NCBI GenBank assembly: GCA_028829895.1
Contig: CM054177.1
Location: forward strand, 76,190,663-76,254,662
Reading direction: 5' to 3'
DNA length: 64,000 nt
Origin: Sinotaia quadrata
Taxonomy: Eukaryota > Mollusca > Gastropoda > Architaenioglossa > Viviparidae
Position 1 is the stretch's first letter. Each line of letters opens with the position of its first letter. Position numbers and translations under genes: made by a program. Positions 40,496-53,447 of this stretch are shown here, one piece after another. Under the pieces are notes generated by a model. That model did not search any database. It saw only the letters and a list, made by a program, of their open reading frames with translations, and had not been told where the DNA came from.

Positions 40496-41279
40496 TAATT
40501 GAAAAATCATTTATAATCTTTGTTCACTAATAAAATATCATTTTCATTTTAAATAACAAAGAGGAGGAGGGGGGAGGAATCATACTTCCCTCCAAACAAA
40601 TTATATTAACTCAAAAATTAACTGTACATATTGCAATTAAAATGTATTTCCCATTAAACTAAATTTTCAAATGAAAATTTAAAAACTCTATTAATATCAA
40701 TATAAATCAGATTAATTTGGGCAGTCAATAAAGTGTTAAACTTTTCAAAAGTGCACATATTTACAATAGTAATATTTTGCAGGTAACAATTTATATACTG
40801 AAGATTTCAAAGTATTGCAAGTTTTACAACAATAAAAATTTCAAAACATTTGAGAGGAAAATAAATGTAACCAACTTTGATTCCTTCCTTAAAATATTTT
40901 TTTTAAAAAAAGATAGCAAAATTAATTCAATAAAATATTAAAATATCTATAAAAAAAAATTTAAAAAAAAAAAGCTAACAACTGTCAAACAAGGACAAAA
41001 TATTTCTTTTAAAACATAGTCACTTGTAAGGAGTGCATTCATGCATTAATGAAATAAGTATTTTAAATTATATTTACTCTAATCATGAACACAGATAGAG
41101 ATTTCCTTTAGAAACAAAATGTCACTGGGTGACAAGGAAGAAGAATTTGTACATAATATGTAAAACTGTAAATGTTCAAACTGGGTCATAAAACTATTCC
41201 CATAAACACTTTTACTCTTTCACCAAACTCTCTCTTAAAGAGGATAATGTGGCATTTTCATCATCATGCATATAGGTAA

Positions 41280-41570
41280 AAACTATTCACTAGCCACACA
41301 AGCTAGTTCTTAGGTGAATGGATAAATAACTGGAAACTATACAGCTTTTCACTAGCCACACAATCTAGTTCTTAGGTGAATGGATAAATAACTGGAAACT
41401 ATACAGCTTTTCACTAGCCACACAATCTAGTTCTTAGGTGAATGGATAAATAACTGGAAACTTATCCAGCTTTTCACTAGCCACACAATCTAGTTCTTAG
41501 GTGAATGGATAAATAACTGGAAACTTATCCAGCTTTTCACTAGCCATGCAATATAGTTCTTAGGTGAATA
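41280..41570. repeat. 62-bp minisatellite, about 5 copies
   Basis: Unit CTTTTCACTAGCCACACAAT then CTAGTTCTTAGGTGAATGGA and TAAATAACTGGAAACTATCC. Copies are nearly identical. Confidence 0.95.
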
Positions 41571-41599
41571 GGTATGTTCAAGTACAAAAAACATAACTC

Positions 41600-41860
41600 C
41601 TTATTTCCCACAATTTCATGCTGGCCCACTTTTCTCCCACTCTCCAAACCTGAAAACACCATATTCCATGCTCACCCACCTCTTTCCCACTCAACAAACC
41701 TTAAAACACTATGCTCCATGCTCACCCACCTCCATCTGCACTCTCCTAACCTTAAAACACAACTTCCCTCCCACTCTCCAAACCTCAAAAACCACATTCC
41801 ATGCTCATCCACTTCCCAGACCAAAAACTACTCCAATCCATGCTGTCTAATTCTCTCCCA
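41600..41860. repeat. C-rich degenerate ~45-50-bp repeat
   Basis: Repeated CCATGCTCACCCACCTC...CCAAACCTTAAAACAC segments. Plus-strand open frames here are repeat-derived. Confidence 0.7.
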
Positions 41861-41980
41861 TTTTCAAAAACTATTTCAACAAAACAAGATTCAAACAAAT
41901 ATCACAATCTAAATGAAGACTAGCATGGCCAATGAGAAATGCAGGCTTAAACAGGAAAGAAATAAAATTCAAGTTCAAAC

Positions 41981-42103
41981 ACAACTCAAGCTGATAATTA
42001 GTTGGTGGATTTTGAATTGACAACTTTTGTCCTCTAATCATGCTCCTGCCTGTATTGTTTCCAAGTCGAATAAGAGTAGTCTTCCCTGCAATCTGTTTAT
42101 CAA
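41981..42103 (-). CDS. Candidate 123-nt exon of the ERICH6-like gene
   Basis: The acceptor TTAATAACCAGACCAG| gives phase 1 in, and GAGTTGT|GTTTGA (weak) gives phase 1 out. It encodes DKQIAGKTTLIRLGNNTGRS, MIRGQKLSIQNPPTNYQLEL. The composition is protein-like and the phase fits the flanking exons. The GKTT string is not accompanied by other P-loop ATPase features. The donor is the weak point. Confidence 0.35.
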
Positions 42104-42287
42104 CTGGTCTGGTTATTAAAAATATTATATTGTCACAATTCACATTTTCTTTTAGGTGCTATGCTCTGTTGAAATCTGATTCTCTATAAATCTTTCTGTA
42201 GTTTATCTGAAATGAATGAAGTTTGAGGCTTTATAAATGATACTGCAGTTAATTTTGTATTAATGTATATCCTGCTTAGTTTTACAG

Positions 42288-42321
<34 letters not shown>

Positions 42322-42818
42322 ACTGATACCACAAAATTATAATTATTTGTTTTCTCTGGACTACACATTTTGCTCTATAATGAATCTGTTGAAAGCAGAT
42401 TTGTGGAGAGACAAAGTGTTGCAAGCAGCTGACAAGGTATTATAATTCATAGGTAATATGTAGTTAAGCTGATACCAAATTAAGGTGCCATTTTCAAAAC
42501 TCAGACACCAAAACCATATTCCCACAACCCTGGTAACTGATTTGGAAATGCACCAACATAAAATCTTTGGGCAACCAGGATTAGTTAAGCCCTGGTGAAT
42601 TATATCTATAGAAATGATAAGTATAAATAGACTTCAAAAAACACAGTATTTTTAAATGCCTATTTTTGTTGTGAAATATTTCACTTTTATGATGAATTTG
42701 GTAGAAAGCATACAATGCCTAAGTTCTGGGATTGCATTGTACCATTACAAGTAACATGGGTGATAAGACTTTACAGGCAAATGTGGTATACACTATTGAA
42801 TAGTGGGTATTTTATTAC

Positions 42819-42909
42819 CACTGCTCTGGTGCAACTTTTAAGTTCAGAGTGAAATCTGACTGCTGACAAGGTCCACCATGACTGGTGGTGAAAAGAAGAA
42901 GGTCCTGTG
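42819..42909 (-). other. Conserved block with splice-like ends, copy 1
   Basis: 91 nt between TTTCGTTCTTAG| and CAGTG|GTAATA. The open frame entering in phase 1 reads QDLLLFTTSHGGPCQQSDFT then LNLKVAPEQ and leaves in phase 2. Copies at 52384-52474 and 59828-59918 differ by at most one base (a Thr to Ile change in the third). The phase-2 exit has no clear partner exon, so coding status is open. Confidence 0.3.
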
Positions 42910-43858
42910 CTAAGAACGAAAGAATGCAATTGATGACTGACCTAAGTCCTTTATACGCCTGAAAATACAGCTGTGTACGTGAATCAATTATGGATAAACA
43001 GACAGATCTGTAAAATGGTTGTCCCAACAACATCATTTAATATATCATCACTTTCAACATTATTCAAGAAGACTTAACAATGGTTCTCTACAAAATTCAG
43101 TGTCATTGGGCAGTAACTTGATGTTGACAATGATAAGTGCATTGTCTTTTGTTGTTCATTTCATCAGTGTTTAAACAATAACCCAGCAGTCATTAATGAC
43201 ACAGGATGCACATGAAAATGTTCTTACATAGATTTCAAATTCTCAAATCTTGGGCATCAAAAGACACCTAATCAATTAATGTAAGTGAACTGTGTTGAAA
43301 AATAAAGACAATTAGAAATACACAATTTTTAGTAGATCTGTAGAAATTACATCCATTTAGCAGTACAAAATTCACACTATACTAACTACAAAAATTAAAC
43401 AATCCTACCCAAACAGCCATATGCACCACCATCACCTTAACCACCTATTTTATTTATATGCAAAAGAATATTTTAAAAAATAATTAATTATTCAACAAAT
43501 GGAAATTATAAATAGTTATTAAAATGTTTAGACTAGAGAACAAATTCCCTCCAAAAGTAATAAACCAACACAAGAAAAAATGAAATCTTATGCACAAAAT
43601 CTTTTTCTTCCCTCACAATTAATTTTAAATATCTACTTCAAATATTTTTGTCTCAAGTTTTAAAAGAAATTCAAAAATAAACAAAGAAAAATGAAAACCA
43701 TTTTTGTAACTTGCATAAAAAAATAACAGAAATGTCTGAAGCAAAAAGTATAAAATCTCTAATGGCAAAGAACAATGAACTCAGTCATTTTAATACATAA
43801 ACAAAAACATTTTTCAACATAACATGAACTTTTCATTTTAACAATAATTATTAATAAC

Positions 43859-43945
43859 CTTCATCGAGAGACTTTCCATTTTCCATGAGGTCGATGCTGA
43901 ATTTTCTGGAACGACTAGTTTCAGGACTAAAATATCCTGGTTCTT
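43859..43945 (-). CDS. Duplicated 87-nt exon, copy 1
   Basis: Phase 1-1. The acceptor is TTTATCATTTGCTGAG| and the donor GATGAAG|GTTATT. It encodes EPGYFSPETSRSRKFSIDLM then ENGKSLDE. It keeps the 87-nt length but has two compensating codon indels relative to copies 2-4, while the flanking intron is about 95% identical to copy 4. It joins in phase to exon 36551-36394 (G + TT = Val). Confidence 0.6.
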
Positions 43946-43952
43946 CTCAGCA

Positions 43953-44400
43953 AATGATAAACACAATGTTAAGTGAGGTACAACTAATAAACACAATATT
44001 TAGCAAGTAACAAATATTAAACACAATATTTAGCAAGTAACAAATATTAAACACAATGTTTAGCAAGTTACAAATAATAAGCACTGTTTAGTGAGGTATA
44101 AATAATAAACACAATATTTAGTGAGGTACAAATAATAACACAATATTTAGTGAGGTACAAATAATAAAGACAATGTTTAGCAAGGTGCAAATAATAAACA
44201 CAATGTTTAGCAAAGTACAAATAACAAACCTAATGCCTTGCTAGGTACAAGTAATAAACAATATTTTACTAAGCATATATAATAAACACAAAGTACAAAT
44301 AATAAACACAATGCTTAGTGAGATATAATTAATAAACAATGTTTGGCTAGGCACAAATAACGAACAATATTTTACTAGGCATAAATAATAAAAGAAATGT
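43953..44400 (-). repeat. ~30-bp minisatellite at the 87-nt exon acceptor, unit 1
   Basis: Unit AATAAACACAATGTTTAGCA then AGGTACAAAT, 12-14 degenerate copies. On the minus strand the last copy merges into the exon acceptor region (TTGTGTTTATCATTTGCTGAG, split as TTGTGTTTATC and ATTTGCTGAG). Confidence 0.9.
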
Positions 44401-44819
44401 TTGATTGGATAGCATTTTTATATAGAAGTTTATTCACCTGAAACTAAGAATATATGTTATTGTATCTGGCAAAACAATTTGTCTGTTGTTTGTTCCTAGT
44501 AAAATATTTTGTTTATTATTTGTACCCAGCAACGTATGTATTTTTTTTTACTTGAGCAATACATAAATAGTACTTTTCAATTAAACACAATAATGAAGAG
44601 AAGAAAAATTAGTACTTAAGCTTAATAATAATAGTGATCAGAAGAAAAAAAAATAACTACATTTAACATACATGTTTAAGGCTTTTTCTCTGGATGGCTC
44701 ACTTTATGACTGTACAAGAATTTCTATGGGTTATATTCATTCTGTATATATGAAAAGCATTCTGATTCTGTGCAAACTTCACTTGATGGTTAAGGTTTGT
44801 GTCCTGATTACATGAAGTT

Positions 44820-45115
44820 TTCTTTTTTCTAACTTAATATCTGTACAAGAAGCTTTCTTTTAATTAACATCTATACAAGAAGTTTTTTTAATTTAACTTA
44901 ATGTCTATACAAAAAGTTTTCTTAATTTAACTTAATGTCTGTACAAGAAGCTTTCTTTTAATTAACGTCTGTACAAGAAGTTTCCTTAATTTAACTTATT
45001 GTCTATACAAGAAGTTTTCTTAATTTAACTTAATGTCTGTACAAGAAGCTTTCTTTTAATTAACATCTGTACAAGAAGTTTTCTTAATTTAACTTAATGT
45101 GTACACAAGAAGTTT
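44820..45115. repeat. 34-bp minisatellite, unit 1
   Basis: Unit AATTTAACTTAATGTCTATA then CAAGAAGTTTTCTT, about nine copies. Homologous arrays lie at 48770-49025, 54345-54570 and 61830-62100 with different copy numbers. Confidence 0.92.
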
Positions 45116-47836
45116 TCTTTATCTTTATGCCAATAGATTATATACTCACTGTACATAAAGTTAACTTTATTTTTTATATGAACACATTATTTGCAGATAG
45201 ATTTTATATGAATTTCTCAATGGCTAATCAGGAATTGTTTAATTTAAATTTTACTCAGATAGTGAAAAGACAACAAAGTACATTCCAGACTGGATATTAC
45301 TTTGAAAATTTAAACTTGTGCTAACAATCAATGAAAACAAAGTAAGGGATGACTTGTTAAAAACATTCAACATGGATCTGTTGCAATCAAATTAAATATA
45401 TTTCAGTTTCCTAAGTCGTGTAGGAAGAGAACTACTGACACTGTGCAGTTCTGTTGTTGAAAACCCCATAAACTAAGGTAGTACTCCTGCTTTCTGAAAA
45501 TTGTAAACTAATTATGAACTGTCAACCAACAATATCACAAGAGATATGTGAATTCTTTGAAAATTTCTTCAGTAAAAGCAAGCTCATTTTCAAGAAGAAT
45601 ACTGAGTGTGAAAGAAAACAGGCTTGGTCTAATCTAAGTGATAATCACTGAAGAAGAAACAAAGGTCAGTTAGTTTTCCAATCATTGCAACACATAAAGT
45701 TTTTACAAATATGAGTAAATATACCTATAATTACAACAACTTACTGATATGAAAGAATATATCCACTTTAACAAAATCTTACTGCTATGACTGCATATAC
45801 CAAATATATCAAAATCTTACTGTTATGAAAAAATTAACACAGGCCTGAAAAGTTTACAGATTTAAATGAATAAAATTGGACATGACATAAATTAGTATTA
45901 GAAATCAAAATGGAACATCACAGAAGCAAGAATCTTACTAACTGGAATGAGTATTTCTCAACAGCAAGAATCTTACTAACTGGAATGAGTATGCCTCAGC
46001 AGCAAGAATTTTACTAATTGGAATTAATGCACCTCAAAAGCAAGAATCTTACTAATTTGAATAAGTACACCTCAGCAGCAAGAATCTTACTACATGTAAC
46101 TGGAATAAGTACACCTCAGCAGCAAGAATCTTACTACATGTAATGTGAATGGATAAACCTCAACATCAAAACTCTTACTCATACAAATGGGCAACCTCAG
46201 CATTTAGAATAGTTAGTTACATGTCAGCTTAAAGAATCAGAAAGGACATATAAGAGCGTCAAGAATGAGAATGGATATACCTCAGCATCAAGAATCTAAC
46301 TGAGCAATCACAAGTAGTTCTAATCTGGACCTTATGATCTGGCCCGACTTTTGTTGTCTTATTCTAACTTAAACTTCTTTGCTTCCAATATTTTCATGCC
46401 ATATATTATAGTTCATTGTCCTTTGTCTATGCTAACATTTGAAATTACAGAATTCTTACACATCTGATTATCACCTACATATCAGGTTATATAATGCTTT
46501 AAGATGAGACTAAAGTTAACAACCCTGTAGACAGTTTCGAGCTATTTCTGTAGCCTTATCAAAAGCAAATCAATTCTATTGTGTTCATCTTTTTAAATCA
46601 AATGAACGCAGTTTTGTGGGCCTTTTAAAAGCAAATGAATACAATTATATGGGTGTTTTTTTAAAATTACATGAAAACTGTTATAACAGCCTTTTTTAAG
46701 CAAATGAATACTTTGCTATAATACAGTTAAACAATACATTCGTTGAATGAAAAGTAGCTTGGACAATTCCCTGCAGTTAGCATATATATTTTAAATTATT
46801 GCATGTGTCATTTTTATTCAGCTAAATTCCCTCAATCATGTTTTAGTTTCTTTTAAAGCAAAAAAATTCCTCGTGTTTGTTTAATTAGACTTATTACCAA
46901 CAACAAAAAAAGATATGTAAAACAAAACTACATATAAATGGTCAAATGGTAGTCAAAAGATTTTTTTTATAAAAAATAATTAATCAATAGTTCACTGCAT
47001 TTAGTTTGCAAGCAATGAGACCAATAAGGGAAAGGTCAGAAGATATAGTCAGCAAACCTGGAAAGTGTGAAAAGAGCTTAGAGCTAATTATATCTTCTCG
47101 ATTTTTAGAGCTGAACTCGATCTAGTCATACCTTGCAAGAGTACAGGCATTAGTGAAACATCTTCATTTTTCATGTTAAATTCATATACAAAAGTTTATT
47201 TTGTGGTTCAATACAACAACTTCTATTTTGTTTGATTTAGTACATATAATGGAATTTTTAAAAATAAAATAAAGAATAAGAAAGGGTAATCAAGGAAGAG
47301 GCTTAAGTAAGCTCATTTATTTTTTACAGAAGTGGAAGTATAACAAAATGCATTTCATACTAACAACACAAATTAAACAATCCTACCCAAACAAACTGCC
47401 ATATGTACCACCATCACCTTAACCACCTATTTTATTTATATGCCAAAAAAATATTTTAAAAACTAATTATTCAACAAATGGAAATTATAAATAGTTATTA
47501 AAATGTTTAGACTAGAGAACAAATTCCCTCAACAAAAAAACAAAAACACAAAAAAACACAAAAAAAATTAAATCTTATTTACAAAATTATTTCTTCCTCC
47601 CAATTAATTTTAAATATCTACTTCAAATATTTTTGTCTCAGGTTTTAAAAGAAATTCAAAAATAAACAAAGAAAAATGAAAACCATTCTTGTAACTTGCA
47701 TTAAATTAACAGAAATGCCTGAAGAAAAAAGTATAAAATCTCTAATGGCAAAGAACAATGAGCCCAGTTATTTTAATACATAAACAAAAACATTTTCCAA
47801 CATTAACTTTTCATTTTAACAATAAATATTGATAAC

Positions 47837-47923
47837 CTTGATCAGCGAGAGACTTTCTACTTTCCTTCAATTTGATGCTGACTCGGGAACGAGGACTTTC
47901 CAAACTAAAAGATTCTGGTTCTT
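47837..47923 (-). CDS. Duplicated 87-nt exon, copy 2
   Basis: Phase 1-1. The acceptor is TTTATCATTGCTGAG| and the donor GATCAAG|GTTATC. It encodes EPESFSLESPRSRVSIKLKE then SRKSLADQ. It differs from copy 3 at seven positions, all amino-acid changing. Ser, Arg and Lys-rich, likely disordered. Confidence 0.62.
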
Positions 47924-47929
47924 CTCAGC

Positions 47930-48345
47930 AATGATAAACACAATGTTAAGTGAGTCACAAATAATAAACACAATGTTATGCAAGTAACAAATATTAAACA
48001 CAATGTTTAGCAAGTTACAAATAATAAACAGATAAATAAGTGAGATACAAAAATAAATATAATATTTAGTGAGGTACAACTAATAAAAACAATATTTAGT
48101 AAGGTACAAATAATAAACACACTGTTTAGCAAGGTACAAATAACAAAAATAATGCCTTGCTAGGTACAAATAATAAAGACAGTATTTTACTAGGCATAAA
48201 TAATAAACACAGTATTTTACTAGGCATAAATAATAAACACAAAGTACAAATAATAAACACAATGCTTAGTGAGATATAATTAATAAACAATGTTTTGCTA
48301 GGCACAAATAATGAACAATATTTTACTAGGTATAAATAATAAAAG
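47930..48345 (-). repeat. ~30-bp minisatellite at the 87-nt exon acceptor, unit 2
   Basis: Same array as in unit 1, with a different copy number and order of variants. Confidence 0.9.
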
Positions 48346-48769
48346 AAATATTTTATTGGATAGCATTTTTATATAGAAGTTTATTCACCTGAAACTAAGA
48401 ATATATTTTATTGTATCTGGCAAAACAATTTGTCTATTGTTTGTTCCTAGTAAAATATTTTGTTTACTATTTGTACCCAGCAAAATATGTATATTTTTTT
48501 TTACTTGTACATTACATAAGTAGTATTTTTCAATAGTATTAAACACAGAATACTTAAGCTTAATAATAATAGTGATCAGAAGAAAAACAAATAACAACAT
48601 TTAACATACATGTTTAAGGCTTTTTCTCTGGATGGCTCACGTTATGACTGTACAAGAATTTCTATGGATTAAATTCATTCTGTATATATGAAATGAATTT
48701 AGATTCTGTGAGAACTTCACTTTATGGTTAAGATTTGTGTCATGATTACATGAAGTTTTCTTTTTTCTA

Positions 48770-49025
48770 AATTAATATCTGTAAAAGAAGCTTTCTTTTA
48801 ATTAACATCTGTACAAGAACTTTTCTTAATTTAACTTAATGTCTATACAAGAAGTTTTCTTAATTTAACTTATTGTCTATACAAGAAGTTTTCTTAATTT
48901 AACTTATTGTCTATACAGGAAGTTTTCTTAATTTAGCTTAAAGTCTATACAAGAAGTTTTCTTAATTTAACTTAATGTCTATACAAGATGTTTTCTTAAT
49001 TTAACTTAATATGTACACAAAAAGT
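48770..49025. repeat. 34-bp minisatellite, unit 2
   Basis: Same unit as 44820-45115, about seven copies. Confidence 0.92.
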
Positions 49026-50727
49026 GTTCTTTATCTTTATGCCAATAGATTATATACTCACTCTACAAAAAGTTAACTTTATTTTTAAATGAACACATTA
49101 TTTGCAGATAGATTTTATATGAATTTCTCAATGGCTAATCAGAAATTGTTTAATTTAAATTTTACTCAGAAAGACAACAAAGTACATTCCAGACTGGATA
49201 TTACTTTGAAAACTAAGACACAAATTTAAACTTGTGCTTACAATCAATGAAAACAAAGTAAGAGATGACTTGTTAAAAACATTCAACATGGATCTGTTGC
49301 ATTCAAATTAAATATATTTCAGTTTCCTAAGTTGTGTAGGAAGAGAACTACTGACACTGTGCAGTTCTGATGTTGAAAACCCCATATACTAAGGTAGTAC
49401 TCCTGCTTTCTGAAAATTGTAAACTAATTATGAACTGTCAACCAACAATATAACAGGTACCCAACTTGAAGGAGAAATGTGAATATTTTAAAAATTTTCT
49501 TCAGTATAAGCAAGCTCTTTTTCAAGAAGAATACTGAGTGAGAAAGTAAACAGGCTTCAGCTAATAATCTAAGTGATAATAACTAAGGTAGAAACAAATG
49601 TGAGTTAGTTTTCCAAGTGTTGCAACACATAAAGATTTTATTAATGTGAGTCAATATACCTATTCTTACAAAAACTTACTGATATGAAAGAATATATCCA
49701 TTATAACAAAATCTTCCTGCTCTGAATGCATATACCTATCAAAATCTTAAAACAATATACCTATTATTACAAAAACTTAATGATATGAAAGAATAAATCC
49801 ACTATAACAAAATCTTACTGCTATGACTGCATATACCAAATATATCAAAATCTTAAAATATGTGTTGTTCATTTTAAATTCATATTTAGCATATACAAAA
49901 GTTTCTTTTGTGTTTCAATACAACAACTTCTATTTTGTTTGATTTAGTACATATAATGGAATTTTTAAAAAATAAAATATAGAATAAGAATGGGTAATCA
50001 AGGAAGAGGCTTAAGTAAGCTCATTTATATTTTACAGAAGTGGAAGTATAACAAAATGCATTTCATATAAATGTAAAGAAAGATTAAAATAAGTGATTTA
50101 TATTTATGTGTATTATCAAAAAAGCATTATAGTATGACTGACTTGGCCAGGAAATATTTCCAAGTACATGTATTATCTATTTCTTCATCATTTAAAAAGT
50201 TATTAGGTGTCTAATTGTTACCTAATTACCTAATTAGAATTAATTAAAGCAATAAACACAGTCAAAAGCAGTAGAAAAATTCAAGTGATGTTAAAAAAAA
50301 TATATATATAATTATAAATAGTGCACACATGAAAACTTTATAAAATACATACAAATAATTGAATGCATGGGTAATAATTGAAATTAAATATGACTTTTAA
50401 AAATAAATTTGCATCAGTATTAATTTCTACATGAAATGCAACAAATGCAATTCCAAATAAAATCCAACAAACATGCAGAGTAAGAGTAAACAATAAAGAG
50501 TAACCACTCATGTGCAACCTGTAATTACTACTATATAAAAACTGATCAATAAAAGTCAAATAAAATAATATTCTTCTTCATGCAACATGCAAAAAAAAAA
50601 AAAGGAAAAAGGAAAAACCTTCAGATTTTATATAGTGCTATATTTGGAAAAGTTTAAAATAACCTGAAGGTAGAATTTAAGCAAGTGAAGTGTTAACTTT
50701 TGCAAAAGTAACAGATAAATTGCCAAC

Positions 50728-50811
50728 CTAGTTCCTGGCTTAACTTCTTAAATGTCCTGGAACTTTTTTTTCTAGTTGTTGATTGTGCCATATCTTCAAA
50801 CTCTTTATCTG
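50728..50811 (-). CDS. Duplicated 84-nt exon, copy A
   Basis: Phase 1-1. The acceptor is TTAACATTTGTAAATTAG| and the donor GAACTAG|GTTGGC. It encodes DKEFEDMAQSTTRKKSSRTF then KKLSQEL. In this copy only, the frame can continue through GWQFICYFCK to a second phase-1 donor (TGCAAAA|GTTAAC). It precedes the 87-nt exon in transcription order and joins it in phase (G + AA = Glu). Confidence 0.58.
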
Positions 50812-52383
50812 CTAATTTACAAATGTTAAAAATAACTTACTTTTATTTTAATGTCTTCAGAAATAAAGTATGAACTGCAAGTTTCAATTAAAAAAAGAAG
50901 TGAACATTTTTAATTATTAAATTCAACAATCCTGTTGCAAAATTACAGCACTGAAATAGGTACTCCATAAATGGGCATCCCATATTTATTTATTAGTAAT
51001 ACATTAAAATAAAAAAATAATTTTAAATGTCACAAATGCTTTATAAATGTAAAAAGAGATACTACACAATTTATTACTAAGAAAAAAATACTAAAACAAA
51101 ATTTATATATTATGAGAAAAAGATATCGTCATGGAGTTAATATAATTAATTCATATTATATAATATAATTACAACAGAAATTAAAAGCAAATAATAAAAG
51201 GACTCTGAGAATCACATCAACTACAACACAATTAATGATTTTAAAATAAATATAAAAATTTAATAATCCTATCACTAAAGTACACACTGTCAATATATTT
51301 TTAACAAATTAAATAATTAAAGAAGAGAGTGTAGATAAATGGTGAAATGAAAACCACAAAATCTTTGAAATGAAAAGATAATTAAACAATGATCAATACA
51401 GCATTACTCTCCCTTGTTTCTTTAGCAACATTTCATTTAGAAATTGCTCCCTAAAGGATGTAAGTCAGCTATGTAGTTCAACAAATGTTGTGAGGCATTT
51501 GATACAAATAATACTGTACCACCTACTTACAAATACTGATTCTTAAACAAATAGCAACAACCAGTAATATCTAAATGCAACACAACAAAGATTTTTAATT
51601 AAATGCAGTTTTCATCTCACTACAATGATGGAAAAATTTTAACGAAATGCAATTGAAAATAATTTTGCTCCAACATAAAGTAAATAAACAACTATTAAAA
51701 TGGTAACTATTAAAAACTATTATAACCCTTGAATGACAATTCCCAAAACATACAATAAGTTGCATTTATATGTATGTATTACATTCACAAAGATGTATTC
51801 CGATGCTTTATAAATGATACTGCTGTATATCCTGCTTCTTTTTACAGTCAATTATTTATATAGTTAAAAAAATATATAATTATTAGTTTTCTCTGGACCA
51901 CTCATTTTGTTCTATAATGAATCTGTTGAAAGCAGATTTGTGGAGAGACAAAGTGTTGCAAGCAGCTGACAAGGTATTATAATTCATAGGTAATATGTAG
52001 TTAAACTGATACCAAATTAAGGTGCCATTTTCAAAACTCAGGCACCAAAAACCTACTCCAACAACCCTGGTAACTGATTTGGGAAATGCACCAAGATAAA
52101 ATCTTTGGGCAACCAGGATTAGTTAAGCCCTGGTAAATTATATCTACTGAAATGATAACTATATATATGGGACTTCAAAGCATAGAGTATTTGTAATGCC
52201 AATTTTTTGTTGTTGACACATTTCACTTATATGATGAATTTGGTAGCAATAATACAATGCCTGAGTTATGGGTTTGCATTATGCCATTACAAGTAACAGA
52301 GGTGATAAGACTTTACAGGCAAATGTGGTGTACACTACTGAATAGTGGGTATTTTATGTGAAACATTTTTATTAAACTGGTAC

Positions 52384-52474
52384 CACTGCTCTGGTGCAAC
52401 TTTTAAGTTCAGAGTGAAATCTGACTGCTGACAAGGTCCACCATGACTGGTGGTGAAAAGAAGAAGGTCCTGTG
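52384..52474 (-). other. Conserved block with splice-like ends, copy 2
   Basis: Identical to the 42819-42909 block over all 91 nt; the acceptor tract reads TTTAGTTCTTAG|. Confidence 0.3.
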
Positions 52475-53354
52475 CTAAGAACTAAAGAATGCAATTGTTG
52501 ACTGACCTAAGTCCTTTATACGCCTGAAAATACAGCTGTGTACGTGAATCAATTATGGATAAACAGACAGAAATGCAAAATGGTTGTCCCAACAACATCA
52601 TTTAATATATCATCACTTTCAACATTATTCAAGAAGACTTAACAATGGTTCTCTACAAAATTCAGTGTCATTGGGCACTAACTTGATGTTGACAATGATA
52701 AGTGCATTGTCTTTTATTGTTCATTTCATCAATGTTTAAACAATAACCCAGCAGTCATTAAAGACACAGGATGCACATGAAAATGTTCTTACATAGATTT
52801 CAAATTCTCAAATCTTGGGCATCAAAAGACACCTAATCAATTAATGTATGTAAACTGTGTTGAAAAATTAGGACAATTAGAAGTACACAATTTTTGGTAG
52901 ATCTGTAGAAATTACATCCATTTAGCAGTACAAAATTCACACTATACTAACTACAAAAATTAAACAATCCTACCCAAAAAATATTTTAAAAACTAATTAT
53001 TCAACAAAGGGAAATTATAAATAGTTATTAAAATGTTTAGACTAGAGAACAAATTCCCTCAAAAAAAAAAAAACCAACACAAAAAAAAATTAAATCTTAT
53101 TCACAAAATTATTTCTTCCCTCCCAATTAATTTTAAATATCTACTTCAAATATTATTTCTCAAGTTTTAAAAGAAATTCAAAAATAAACAAAGAAAAATG
53201 AAAAACATTCTTGTAACTTGCAGTAAATTAACTGAAATGTCTGAAGAAAAAATTATAAAATCTCTAATGGCAAAGAACAACGAGCCCAGTTATTTTAATA
53301 CATAAAAACATTTTCCAACATTAACTTTTCATTTTAACAATAATTATTGATAAC

Positions 53355-53441
53355 CTTGATCAGCGAGAGACTTTTTACTTTCCTTGAATCTGATGCTGAC
53401 TCGGGAACGAGGCCTTTCGAAACCAAAATATTCTGGTTCTT
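53355..53441 (-). CDS. Duplicated 87-nt exon, copy 3
   Basis: Same boundaries and phase as copy 2. It encodes EPEYFGFERPRSRVSIRFKE then SKKSLADQ. It differs from copy 4 at eleven bases in ten codons, all amino-acid changing. Confidence 0.62.
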
Positions 53442-53447
53442 CTCAGC

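Larger units (their letters stand above)
42225..47360 (-). repeat. Tandem duplicated segment, unit 1
   Basis: It shares with units 3 and 4 the blocks starting at TGATACTGC...CTGTTGAAAGCAGATTTGTG (42230) and CCACTGCTCTGGTGCAACTT (42819). With all units it shares the 87-nt exon region, the 30-bp and 34-bp arrays and the ACTGACACTGTGCAGTTCTG block (45435). About 45830-47160 is private to this unit, including a 35-bp AGCAAGAATCTTACTAACTG repeat (45920-46150). Confidence 0.85.
47360..51800 (-). repeat. Tandem duplicated segment, unit 2
   Basis: It starts at a fusion junction near 47360 that lacks about 2.9 kb relative to the unit 2-unit 3 junction region (equivalent of 50068-52945). It carries exon copy 2 (47837-47923) and the 84-nt exon copy A (50728-50811). 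Confidence 0.85.
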
